A stretch of 5,025 nt of DNA from an uncultured Collinsella sp. (GCA_959599615.1 CAUGKA010000140.1:1-5025); one strand, 5' to 3'; shown: positions 1 through 5,025, counted from the stretch's first letter. Made by a program: numbers and translations. The notes: generated by a model from the letters alone, not told the origin.

Positions 1-639
1 ATTGAGATACCGCGCAGTCACCAGCTGATGATCTTTGCAGATGATATTTACGACCGACTGTGCATGGACGGCTACGAGCACGTCTCGATTGCCTCGCTCG
101 CTCCCGACCTGCCCTGCGTCACCTTTAGCGGCCTTTCCAAGTCGCACATGATCGCGGGCTATCGTATTGGCTGGATGGTGCTTTCGGGTAACCAGCGCTG
201 CATGAGCGACTTTATTATGGGCATCAACATGCTCTCGAACATGCGCCTGTGCTCCAACGTGCCGGCCCAGTCGATCGTCCAGACGGCGCTCGGCGGCCAT
301 CAGTCTGTTAACAACTATATCCGCCCCGGCGGTCGTGTCTACGAGCAGCGCAATTTTGTGTATGAGGCGCTCAGCAAGATCGATGGTATCTCGGTGGTCA
401 AGCCGCGTGCGGCGTTCTATATCTTCCCCAAGATGGATGTGAAGAAGTTCAACATCACCGACGACGAGCAGTTCGCCCTTGACCTGCTGCACGAGAAGAA
501 GATCCTGATCACGCGCGGCGGCGGCTTTAACTGGGGCGAGCCCGACCACTTCCGCATCGTGTACCTGCCGCGCATGGAAGTGCTCAAAGAGTCGCTCGAA
601 GACTTGGCCGATTTCTTTGATCATTATCGCCAGAGCTAG
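1..639 (+). CDS. alaA: Alanine-synthesizing aminotransferase (AlaA-like), 3' part only
   Basis: This is the C-terminal 212 residues of a fold-type I PLP-dependent aminotransferase; the reading frame is open from base 1, so the 5' half lies outside the window. The family (AlaA and relatives, about 400 residues) transfers an amino group from glutamate to pyruvate, giving alanine and 2-oxoglutarate in the cytosol. Visible landmarks in fragment numbering are: ADDIYD at 13-18, whose Asp contacts the PLP pyridine nitrogen and whose Tyr contacts the PLP phenolic oxygen; SGLSKS at 43-48, with Lys47 (codon 139-141) as the Schiff-base lysine; the AlaA-like blocks 'MRLCSNVPAQ' and 'PGGRVYEQRN'; and 'HFRIVYLPR' near the end, where the first Arg binds the substrate carboxylate. 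The whole stretch resembles E. coli AlaA closely. The gene ends 25 bp before a strong terminator and converges on the deformylase gene. Exact substrate preference (alanine versus a related amino acid) cannot be read from the sequence. Confidence 0.92.
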   Translation: MEIPRSHQLMIFADDIYDRLCMDGYEHVSIASLAPDLPCVTFSGLSKSHMIAGYRIGWMVLSGNQRCMSDFIMGINMLSNMRLCSNVPAQSIVQTALGGHQSVNNYIRPGGRVYEQRNFVYEALSKIDGISVVKPRAAFYIFPKMDVKKFNITDDEQFALDLLHEKKILITRGGGFNWGEPDHFRIVYLPRMEVLKESLEDLADFFDHYRQS

Positions 640-663
640 TGGGATAGAAGCTCCGCACTATGA

Positions 664-699
664 AAAGCTCCCTGCAGTTGTTTTGCTGCAGGGAGCTTT
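664..699. terminator. Bidirectional intrinsic terminator between alaA and def
   Basis: A perfect 14-bp inverted repeat (664-677 with 686-699, arm AAAGCTCCCTGCAG) surrounds an 8-nt T-rich loop. On the plus strand the stem ends in TTT followed by CTT; on the minus strand it is followed by a short T run, because 663 is also A. It sits between the stop codons of two convergent genes (639 and 715), so it can stop both transcripts. Confidence 0.9.
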
Positions 700-714
700 C
701 TTGAATCGGCGGAA

Positions 715-1125
715 CTATATAACGATTCCGCAACAGTGGTCGATTTCGTGTTGGATGATCTCGGCGGTGTAGCCCGAGAAGTTTTTGATGCGGTGGACGA
801 AATTCTCGTCCAAATACTCAACCTTAATGCGGCGATAGCGAGTACAGGGGCGCTCGCCGATCAGCGAGAGACATTCTTCGCTCGTCTGATAGGCATTGAC
901 CTGCTCAAGAATTTGAGGGTTGTACATCAGGAGTGTCCTGTTGCCGTCCTTTACGCAGATGATGCGTTTGCGCACGCCGATCATGTTGGCGGCGAGGCCC
1001 ACGCACTCGTGCTCATGCTCATGGAGCGTATCCAGGAGGTCCTGCCCGGTCACGGCGTCATCGGGGCCCGCGTCTTCGGAAGGCAGGCGCAAAAAGAACT
1101 CGGATTTCATGATGGGCTTAATCAT
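715..1125 (-). CDS. def: Short peptide deformylase-like metalloenzyme with altered motifs
   Basis: A 136-residue protein of the polypeptide deformylase family, which removes the formyl group from the N-terminal Met of new proteins. The three family motifs are present in order. Motif I is GLAANMIG (43-50), where the usual catalytic Gln is Met48. Motif II is EECLS (83-87), where EGCLS is usual, so the Gly is Glu84. Motif III is QHEIDH (125-130). The metal ligands Cys85, His126 and His130 and the catalytic Glu127 are all kept. The protein stops six residues after motif III, so it lacks the C-terminal helix of the classic enzyme of about 168 residues. Similar short forms with GMAANMIG occur in clostridia and relatives (from memory of the family). 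The ATG at 1125 is chosen because GAGGAG lies 6 nt upstream; longer frames run into the transporter's leader. It is convergent with alaA and divergent from the transporter. Whether it is a working deformylase or a relative with another substrate is open. Confidence 0.85.
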   Translation of the reverse strand: MIKPIMKSEFFLRLPSEDAGPDDAVTGQDLLDTLHEHEHECVGLAANMIGVRKRIICVKDGNRTLLMYNPQILEQVNAYQTSEECLSLIGERPCTRYRRIKVEYLDENFVHRIKNFSGYTAEIIQHEIDHCCGIVI

Positions 1126-1131
1126 GGCGGG

Positions 1132-1137
1132 CTCCTC
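1132..1137 (-). promoter_or_regulatory. Ribosome binding site that fixes the def start
   Basis: On the minus strand GAGGAG lies 6 nt before the ATG at 1125. It falls inside the alternative frame that would start at the ATG at 1146, so the downstream ATG is the better start. Confidence 0.7.
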
Positions 1138-1197
1138 ATGTCTCATGCTTTCGTGGACTTTTAATAATAGCGCGGAAGGAAAGCTGCGCGTTCGCGT

Positions 1198-1203
1198 TAC
1201 AAT
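1198..1203 (+). promoter_or_regulatory. Possible -10 box for the MFS transporter
   Basis: TACAAT matches the TATAAT consensus at five of six positions. A start near 1210 would give a leader of about 120 nt that contains all three hairpins described next. No good -35 hexamer is seen at 16-18 bp, so this is a weak call. Confidence 0.3.
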
Positions 1204-1224
1204 CTTTCGACGTTGGACCATGTT

Positions 1225-1321
1225 GCCAGACTCGTCGCGTGCGGCGTCTGGCGTAAGTCTAGGGCTCATCCTCGCCCTGGACTGTTCCTCTGGGGCGATA
1301 CGACTGTCGTTCCAAGAGGAA
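1225..1321 (+). promoter_or_regulatory. Structured 5' leader with an RBS-masking hairpin
   Basis: Three hairpins follow each other directly before the transporter start. P1 pairs 1225-1231 with 1246-1252 (7 bp, GCCAGAC/GTCTGGC). P2 pairs 1256-1265 with 1274-1283 (10 bp with one G-U, loop TCATCCTC). P3 pairs 1285-1291 with 1315-1321 (TTCCTCT/AGAGGAA), enclosing a small inner hairpin ACGA-CTG-TCGT at 1300-1310. The right arm of P3 is the Shine-Dalgarno region of the transporter, so P3 would hide the RBS. A competing pairing (1274-1277 with 1293-1296) would break P2 and strain P3. This layout is typical of translational control by a ligand or by ribosome stalling. I do not match it to a named riboswitch class. 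Confidence 0.5.
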
Positions 1322-1329
1322 GGAAATGC

Positions 1330-2745
1330 ATGGGGAGCAAATCTCAGCAACAAGTTCAAGTAGCGCCATCGGCCACTTCGGCGTTTCTCGCCGTAATGTA
1401 TATCGCGGCCTTTGTTGCCGCGTTTAACGAGAACATCATTAACGTGGCGTTGCACGACATCATGGCGGCCTTTTCGGTGAGTGCCATCACGGCGCAGTGG
1501 CTTGTTTCGGGCTACATGATCGTGACGTCGATCTTTACGGCCATCATGGCCTTTCTTTCCGGTCGCTTCTCGACGCGCAAGCTGCTGTTTTTCGCATGCG
1601 AATGCATGGTCGCCGGCGAAGTCCTGTGCCTGGTCGCCCCGTCGTTTGCCGTTTTGCTGCCAAGTCGTATTTTGCAGGCTGCGGGATCGGGTATCTTGTT
1701 TCCGCTCATGATGAATGTGGTGCTATCTTGCGCCCCGCGCGAGAAGCTCGGTCTGTATCTGAGCCTGGGCGGTGCCTGCATTACGCTAGGGCCGGCGTTT
1801 GGGCCCGTGATTAGTGGTCTTATGTGCACGTTGTTTGGCTGGAGAGCGGTGTCCGTGGTCCCGCTGGTGGGCGGCATCGTGGTCGCTGTGGCGGCAGCAA
1901 AGCTCGTTCGGAATGTCGGAGAGTGTTCGAACGCCACGCTCGATATTCCGTCGGTTGTTTTGCTCGCCGCCGGCATTACGGCGTTCGCGTATTCCGTAGG
2001 CGAGTTCTCGACCAATGTGATGGCCGGTATCGTGACGCTTTTCGCCGCTGTTGTGGTGCTCGGCCTGTTTGCGGTTCGTCAGCTCAAGCTCGAGCATCCG
2101 GTGCTTAACGTGCGTCCCATGGCGAGCGTTCGTTTTTGGCCTGCATGCCTGCTTGTGGTGGTGTCGATGATGACGACGTTCTCGATGAGCGTTTTGTTGC
2201 CGCTCTATTTTGAGGGCGCATACGGCATGACCGCACTTGTCGCGGGTTTGCTCATTTTGCCGGCGATCGCCTGCAACGCCGTGACCTCGATTGTGGGCGG
2301 ACGCGTGATGGATGCCCGTGGTGCGTGGCCGCTGCTGCCGGTCGGCTTTGCCCTGATCGCTGTGGGGCAGACGGCAATCTCGATGACCGCGGCAAGCATG
2401 AACATCGGCATTGTCGTGCTGCTGACCGTTGTGGTGTATGCCGGCGTCGGTTTAGTACTGAGCCCCTCGCAGACCGCCGGTTTGGAGACGCTTCCCGCCG
2501 CTGAGCATACTCACGGAACGGCATTGCTTAACATGTGGAACATGATTGCCGCGTCGTTTGGTCCGTCGCTGTTTATCGGCCTGCTTTCGAGTTCTGCGGT
2601 GGCTGCTGGCGCCGCAGGCGTTGCGTCGGACGTTGCCCAGGCGATAGGATTTGCAGCCGCCGTGCGCGTGGCGGCCGTGATTGCCGTTGTCGGGTTCGCG
2701 GTGTCGCTGGTGTACGCTCGCCGCGAGTCGCACATGTCGCATTAA
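1330..2745 (+). CDS. MFS multidrug efflux transporter, DHA2 (14-TM) family
   Basis: A 471-residue inner-membrane protein of the major facilitator superfamily, most like the EmrB/QacA drug:H+ antiporters (DHA2). About 14 hydrophobic segments can be read, roughly at 17-36, 54-77, 86-105, 106-131, 143-165, 173-193, 206-226, 229-250, 268-291, 302-324, 333-353, 359-379, 398-421 and 440-463. Family landmarks are NENIINVAL (33-41) at the end of TM1, the loop 2-3 motif-A remnant GRFSTRKL (78-85), the antiporter motif C GPAFGPVISG (154-163) in TM5, and a DHA2-like PLYFEGAYG...AGLLILP block (291-311). Extrusion of a toxic compound by proton exchange is expected; the substrate cannot be deduced. The start at 1330 is chosen over an in-frame ATG at 1213 because AGAGGAAGGA lies just upstream and the extra 39 residues would be encoded by the hairpin leader. 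A second ATG at 1326 is out of frame. The gene is divergent from def; no local repressor gene is seen, and control may act through the leader. Confidence 0.9.
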   Translation: MGSKSQQQVQVAPSATSAFLAVMYIAAFVAAFNENIINVALHDIMAAFSVSAITAQWLVSGYMIVTSIFTAIMAFLSGRFSTRKLLFFACECMVAGEVLCLVAPSFAVLLPSRILQAAGSGILFPLMMNVVLSCAPREKLGLYLSLGGACITLGPAFGPVISGLMCTLFGWRAVSVVPLVGGIVVAVAAAKLVRNVGECSNATLDIPSVVLLAAGITAFAYSVGEFSTNVMAGIVTLFAAVVVLGLFAVRQLKLEHPVLNVRPMASVRFWPACLLVVVSMMTTFSMSVLLPLYFEGAYGMTALVAGLLILPAIACNAVTSIVGGRVMDARGAWPLLPVGFALIAVGQTAISMTAASMNIGIVVLLTVVVYAGVGLVLSPSQTAGLETLPAAEHTHGTALLNMWNMIAASFGPSLFIGLLSSSAVAAGAAGVASDVAQAIGFAAAVRVAAVIAVVGFAVSLVYARRESHMSH

Positions 2746-2747
2746 TG

Positions 2748-2755
2748 TGTGCACA
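2748..2755. other. 8-bp palindrome just after the transporter stop
   Basis: TGTGCACA is a perfect palindrome starting 3 bp after the TAA of the transporter gene. It could be a small operator half or chance. No T-rich terminator follows the transporter in the 152-bp spacer 2746-2897, so some read-through into the RGG gene is possible. Confidence 0.25.
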
Positions 2756-2823
2756 TAGATTCTGCAGCTAGATTGGATGGCGACACCATAAACTAATGGA
2801 CGTTTTGCCGAGAGGCATGAATG

Positions 2824-2829
2824 TATAAA
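2824..2829 (+). promoter_or_regulatory. Possible -10 box for the RGG-tailed protein
   Basis: TATAAA lies about 70 bp before the start codon, in the most AT-rich part of the spacer, and is preceded directly by TG. No clear -35 hexamer is visible at the usual distance. A start near 2836 would leave a leader of about 60 nt. Confidence 0.35.
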
Positions 2830-2893
2830 GCGCAAAGAGTGCGCGACGGGCCCCGCGAATGGGGCGATGATGCCCGAGAGGGCCAAGAAGGAG
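2830..2893 (+). promoter_or_regulatory. Leader with chained alternative hairpins and strong RBS
   Basis: The leader holds GCGCA/TGCGC (2830-2834 with 2840-2844), then three short helices that share arms: GCCCC/GGGGC (2850-2854 with 2861-2865), GGGC/GCCC (2862-2865 with 2872-2875), and GCCC-GAGA-GGGC (2872-2883), the last with a GNRA-type tetraloop. Neighbouring helices in the chain exclude one another. The Shine-Dalgarno AAGGAG is at 2888-2893, 4 nt before the ATG at 2898, which settles the start. The helices are short, so function is uncertain. Confidence 0.4.
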
Positions 2894-2897
2894 TCTC

Positions 2898-3764
2898 ATG
2901 TCTGAGAACGAAGAGATCATGAACGAGACCGAGAACGAGACCATGGCTGCCGAGGTCGAGGCAGTCGAGACCGTGGAGACCGAAGCTGCTGAGGTTGAGG
3001 CTGCTGACGAGGTTTCCGCCGAGGAGGCCGAGGTTGTCGAGGCCGCCGCTGATTACGATGACGAAGAGCTGATGGACAAGATGCAGAAGGCCGCCCGCCT
3101 GCTGCGCAGCCGTCGCTTTGCTATTTCCAAGGAGGAGGAGGCCAAGGCCGAGCGCATGGCGAACATCGAGCGCGCCATCAAGCTTCTTGACCTCAAGCCC
3201 AAGATGGAGCAGAAGGAAATGTCCGACCTGCTGGGCATGCGCCTCCGTGAGCTCGATGGTCTGATGGCCGAGGCCGAGGCTGCCGATCTGGTCGGCCGCA
3301 TCGACGACGCCGAGGGCGATATGCGCAAGATCGTCGTCTTCGCTGCCGAGGATGCCGCTGAGGGCCTGGTCGAGCTTGCCAACAAGAAGGAGAAGCTCCT
3401 GCCCGAGCTTTCTTACGAGGAGGCCACCGAGCTGATGGCCGCTCTCGATAAGGTTATTGCTCCGCTCGTCGCCATGGGCCTGGACGAGGACCGCGGTCCT
3501 CGCGGCGGCCGTGACAATCGCGGCGGCCGTGGCGGCGACCGTGGCGGCCGCGGCGGCTTTGGCGATCGCGGTGGCCGTGGCGGCTTTGGTGACCGTGGCG
3601 GCGACCGTGGTGGTCGCGGCGGCTTTGGTGGCAACCGTGGTGGCTATGGCGATCGCGGTGGCAACCGTGGCGGCTTCGGCGGCAACCGTGGTAACGACCG
3701 CGGCGGCCGCGGTGGCGATCGTGGCGGCCGCAACGGTGGCGGCTTCCGCGGCAACCGCTTCTAG
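2898..3764 (+). CDS. Acidic N-tail, MarR-like winged helix, RGG-repeat C-tail protein
   Basis: A 288-residue soluble protein in three parts. Residues 1-60 contain no Lys or Arg and about 25 Asp/Glu, in runs of E, V, A and T, and are surely disordered. Residues about 55-197 are helical and contain a winged-helix-like core: helix 55-74, KMEQKEMSDLLGMRLRELDGLMA (102-124) as a likely helix-turn-helix, then LVGRIDDAEGDMRKIVVFA (131-149) as the wing hairpin, followed by two helices (155-166, 173-194). The 'Q-KE--DLLG-R--EL--L...A--LV-R--D--D-RK-VV' pattern is MarR-like. Residues 199-288 are an RGG box with 16 RGG tripeptides spaced by Asp, Asn, Phe and Tyr, as in RNA-binding and condensate-forming proteins. 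No signal peptide is present. I infer a nucleic-acid-binding protein, possibly a regulator or RNA chaperone. The winged-helix call is by eye. The start at 2898 has AAGGAG upstream. The gene is monocistronic by appearance, with hairpins after it. Confidence 0.9.
   Translation: MSENEEIMNETENETMAAEVEAVETVETEAAEVEAADEVSAEEAEVVEAAADYDDEELMDKMQKAARLLRSRRFAISKEEEAKAERMANIERAIKLLDLKPKMEQKEMSDLLGMRLRELDGLMAEAEAADLVGRIDDAEGDMRKIVVFAAEDAAEGLVELANKKEKLLPELSYEEATELMAALDKVIAPLVAMGLDEDRGPRGGRDNRGGRGGDRGGRGGFGDRGGRGGFGDRGGDRGGRGGFGGNRGGYGDRGGNRGGFGGNRGNDRGGRGGDRGGRNGGGFRGNRF
3501..3761 (+). repeat. RGG-coding repeat tract
   Basis: This stretch encodes residues 202-288 as degenerate copies of a DRGGRGGFG-like unit of about 27 nt. 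Copies differ mainly at third codon positions (CGC versus CGT for Arg, GGC versus GGT for Gly, GAC versus GAT for Asp). The repetition is therefore better kept in the peptide than in the DNA, which argues for selection on the protein tail over recent slippage. Long open frames on the other strand and in the other plus frame here are by-products of the GGC/CGN repeats. Confidence 0.85.
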
Positions 3765-3767
3765 TTG

Positions 3768-3797
3768 AGTTACGGCGTTTTACCAAACGCCGTAACT
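3768..3797 (+). terminator. 13-bp hairpin after the RGG gene
   Basis: 3768-3780 pairs perfectly with 3785-3797 (AGTTACGGCGTTT/AAACGCCGTAACT) around a TACC tetraloop, starting 4 nt after the stop codon. There is no T run after the stem, so it may act as a transcript-end stabiliser with the larger hairpin downstream doing the terminating. Confidence 0.6.
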
Positions 3798-3809
3798 GCT
3801 CGACGCTGC

Positions 3810-3908
3810 AAACCCGCCAGAGCGGCAATCTGCCTTTCAACTTCGGCGGCATGACCAGAAGGTCAATGCCGCCTCGTTTCAAGGCACCTTGCTCGCTCTG
3901 GCGGGTTT
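3810..3908. repeat. 99-nt near-complete hairpin element
   Basis: One long imperfect palindrome. The outer stem 3810-3824 pairs with 3894-3908 (15 bp, perfect). Inside it come GCAA/TTGC (3825-3828 with 3889-3892), TGCCTT/AAGGCA (3831-3836 with 3881-3886), an internal loop, GGCGGCAT/ATGCCGCC (3845-3852 with 3866-3873) and GACC/GGTC (3853-3856 with 3861-3864), capped by AGAA. That is about 37 base pairs in 99 nt. On the plus strand the stem ends in GGGTTTT, so it may work as an oversized terminator for the RGG gene. It may also be a mobile intergenic palindrome or a small RNA. No coding sense is seen in 3765-4001. Confidence 0.75.
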
Positions 3909-3950
3909 TCGCTGTCGTTGCCAAAACATCGGCGTTGCCTTGGTCCGGAC

Positions 3951-3972
3951 TAGTCGTTGGGTAGTCATTGGG
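3951..3972 (+). repeat. Tandem 11-bp direct repeat
   Basis: TAGTCGTTGGG is followed at once by TAGTCATTGGG (one mismatch). The repeat lies 30 bp outside the transposase stop codon, where the composition changes from host-like to very GC-rich, so it may be close to the element's end or belong to the target site. The 8-mer TAGTCGTT recurs at 4820-4827, upstream of the transposase. Confidence 0.5.
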
Positions 3973-4001
3973 TGTTCCTATAGTTTTGTCAACCGTCGGG
4001 G

Positions 4002-4803
4002 CTACTCCCGGTAGGGCACCCGGTCGCGCATCACGGCGTATATCGCCCTGAGCCGCTTCCTCGCGACGGCCTTGAGCGCCCGCCCGTGCCCCATGCCCCG
4101 CGCCCTGCAGGCCCGGTAGTACTCGCCGTAGCGCCCCGAGGACCTCACCAGGCTGTTGCACGAGAAGATCAGCAGGGACTTGAGCCTCGCGTCGCCGCGC
4201 CTGGACGCCCTGACCGACCTCACCGACGTTCCGGAGCTCCTCACCCTCGGGGCTATGCCGCAGTACGAGGCCAGGTGGTCGTGGTCCGGGAACCTCCCGA
4301 TGTCGACCGACACCGCGAGCTGCGCCGCGGTCTTCGGGCCGATGCCGGGCACGGTGAGCAGGCACGCGTAGGTCTCGTCGCCCTCGAGCAGCGCCGCCGT
4401 CTCGGCCTCGAGGGCCTCGCCGCGGCCCGGGACCCCCGACAGGGAGTCCCGGCACGCCCAGGGCGGTCCGCGCGATCACCGCGGCGTCGCGCTCGTCGGT
4501 CTTGGCCTCGCCGGCGAACAGGCCGGCGGCGCGGCTGGCGGCGAGCCCGGGCAGGTGGGCGACCCCGAGCCCCGCGGCGCGGGCCCGCCTCACGGCGAGG
4601 GACCCTATGTTGCGGAACTGGTCGACGACGACGAGCGTGCCGGCGGGCGCGGAGGCGAACAGCGCGTCGAGCTCGGCCTCCCTGTTGCGGACGGGGGCGC
4701 TGGCCAGCACCTCCCCGTCGCGGTCGACCAGGCAGGCCCAGTGCGATGACTTGCCGACGTCCAGGCCGAGCACGGCCGCGGGCCTGGTGGATGGCGCTTT
4801 CAC
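4002..4803 (-). pseudogene. IS110-family transposase, frameshifted and internally deleted
   Basis: Two pieces of one transposase lie in different minus-strand frames. The N-terminal piece starts at GTG 4803 (GGAAGGA 7 nt upstream) and reads to about 4450. It has the RuvC-like DEDD motifs LGLDVGK (Asp15), VVVDQ (Asp61) with the IS117-like 'DQ..NIG' context, and KTDERDA (Asp103, Asp106). The C-terminal piece is open from 4475 to the stop at 4002 and carries EALEAETAALLEGDETYACLL, then VPGIGPKTAAQLA and YCGIAPRVRSSGTS with the serine-domain Ser of the Transposase_20 family. Between DERDA and PGIG there are about 50 codons where complete relatives have well over 100, and the Arg/Leu-rich helical linker is missing. 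Total length is equivalent to about 266 residues against some 350-410. I conclude an inactive copy with one frameshift and an internal deletion. A GTG at 4857 would extend the frame by 18 residues but has less support. Confidence 0.82.
4427..4452 (-). other. 11-bp hairpin at the transposase frame break
   Basis: 4427-4437 pairs with 4442-4452 around a 4-nt loop; ten pairs are Watson-Crick and one is G-U when read on the minus strand. It falls at the point where the reading frame changes and where the deleted linker should be. Confidence 0.55.
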
Positions 4804-5025
4804 GGTGGTATCCTTCCGGTAGTCGTTCGACCGGATGGCCTCCCCCTCGGCACTCACATTACCAGCCGCGGCGCCTGCCCGGCACTTTCCTATCAGCCGT
4901 CGGGGGCGGCGCGTCCCGCGCCGGCAGCACCCAACGGGCCCTCTCGGGGGCAGGGACGTTCGGCCGTGCGCGGGCGCCCGGTCGGCGGCCCGTTCTGGGC
5001 GCGCCTCAATCGTAGCCCGAGACGG
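4804..5025 (-). ncRNA. Candidate IS110 bridge RNA region
   Basis: This non-coding stretch lies directly 5' of the transposase. In IS110-group elements this interval encodes the bridge RNA that guides recombination by base pairing to donor and target DNA (established for the family). Seen here on the minus strand: AACGGGCC/GGCCCGTT (4987-4994 with 4933-4940) closing a 46-nt loop, a 7-bp hairpin at 4907-4923 with a 3-nt loop, and CCGGT/ACCGG (4830-4834 with 4816-4820) right before the transposase Shine-Dalgarno. The GC content is very high, so short stems arise easily by chance. I cannot define the RNA's ends or its guide loops, and the long plus-strand frame here is composition-driven. Confidence 0.35.

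Larger units (their letters stand above)
3990..5025 (-). mobile_element. IS110-family insertion sequence remnant, ends not defined
   Basis: The stretch holds an IS110-type transposase on the minus strand with its 5' non-coding region, and is clearly richer in G+C than the DNA to its left. IS110 elements lack classic terminal inverted repeats and often make no target duplication, so I cannot place the ends. The left limit given is where the composition shifts, 12 bp past the transposase stop; the right end may lie beyond the window. Ordinary genes are absent apart from the broken transposase. Confidence 0.7.

Noticed and set aside
736..1164. A 142-codon plus-strand frame
   Set aside because: It lies antisense to the deformylase, which has clear family motifs and a good ribosome binding site.
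1213..1329. 39-residue N-terminal extension of the transporter
   Set aside because: It has no Shine-Dalgarno at its ATG, lacks transporter-like sequence, and is encoded by the hairpin leader; the ATG at 1330 has a strong site.
1220..1363. 47-codon frame in the transporter leader as a gene
   Set aside because: No ribosome binding site precedes its ATG, so it is not called as a gene. It is kept only as a possible leader peptide within the leader finding.
3501..3761. Repeats as a CRISPR array or minisatellite without function
   Set aside because: The units are in frame, encode RGG peptide, have no unique spacers, and vary at third codon positions.
3948..3955. GACTAGTC palindrome as an operator
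   Set aside because: An 8-bp palindrome with no promoter or regulator gene nearby is expected by chance.
3454..4857. A 467-codon minus-strand frame running from the transposase start through the RGG gene's antisense strand
   Set aside because: Only the first about 120 codons are real transposase. The rest is the wrong frame across the break, then the hairpin element, then the antisense of the RGG repeats (a run of H, R, G and C).
4086..5015. A 309-codon plus-strand frame
   Set aside because: It is antisense to the IS110 transposase, rich in Arg, Pro and Gly from very high GC, with no recognisable domain and no ribosome binding site.

Overview
The window is 5,025 bases of GC-rich bacterial DNA. 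Its gene content suggests a gut Actinobacteriota of the class Coriobacteriia, most like Collinsella. The reasons are an AlaA-type aminotransferase, a short clostridial/coriobacterial-style deformylase, a C/G-ending codon bias, and an IS110 transposase of the actinobacterial IS117-like type with a 'DQ...IG' motif. The genus is an inference from family resemblance, not a search result.

Layout from left to right. Positions 1-639 (+) are the 3' half of an alanine-forming PLP aminotransferase (alaA), cut by the window edge. A perfect 14-bp bidirectional terminator (664-699) separates it from a convergent, short and divergent peptide deformylase (715-1125, -). A 204-bp divergent spacer follows. Its right side can fold into three successive hairpins, the last masking the ribosome binding site of a 14-TM DHA2-type drug/H+ antiporter (1330-2745, +). 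After a 152-bp spacer with more potential structure comes an unusual three-part protein (2898-3764, +): an acidic N-terminal tail, a MarR-like winged-helix core, and an 88-residue tail with 16 RGG tripeptides. It is followed by a 13-bp hairpin and then by a 99-nt, almost fully self-complementary element (3810-3908).

From about 3990 to the right edge the DNA is distinctly richer in G+C and belongs to an IS110-family element on the minus strand. Its transposase (4002-4803) keeps the N-terminal DEDD motifs and the C-terminal serine domain. The two halves lie in different frames and most of the linker between them is missing, so this copy looks dead. The non-coding DNA 5' of the transposase (4804-5025) is where IS110 elements encode their bridge RNA, and it contains several hairpins.

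There is no obvious operon or multi-gene pathway: alaA, def, the transporter and the RGG protein look like separate housekeeping or accessory units. The best candidates for something undescribed are the acidic-wHTH-RGG protein, the RBS-masking leader of the efflux pump, and the large intergenic hairpin.
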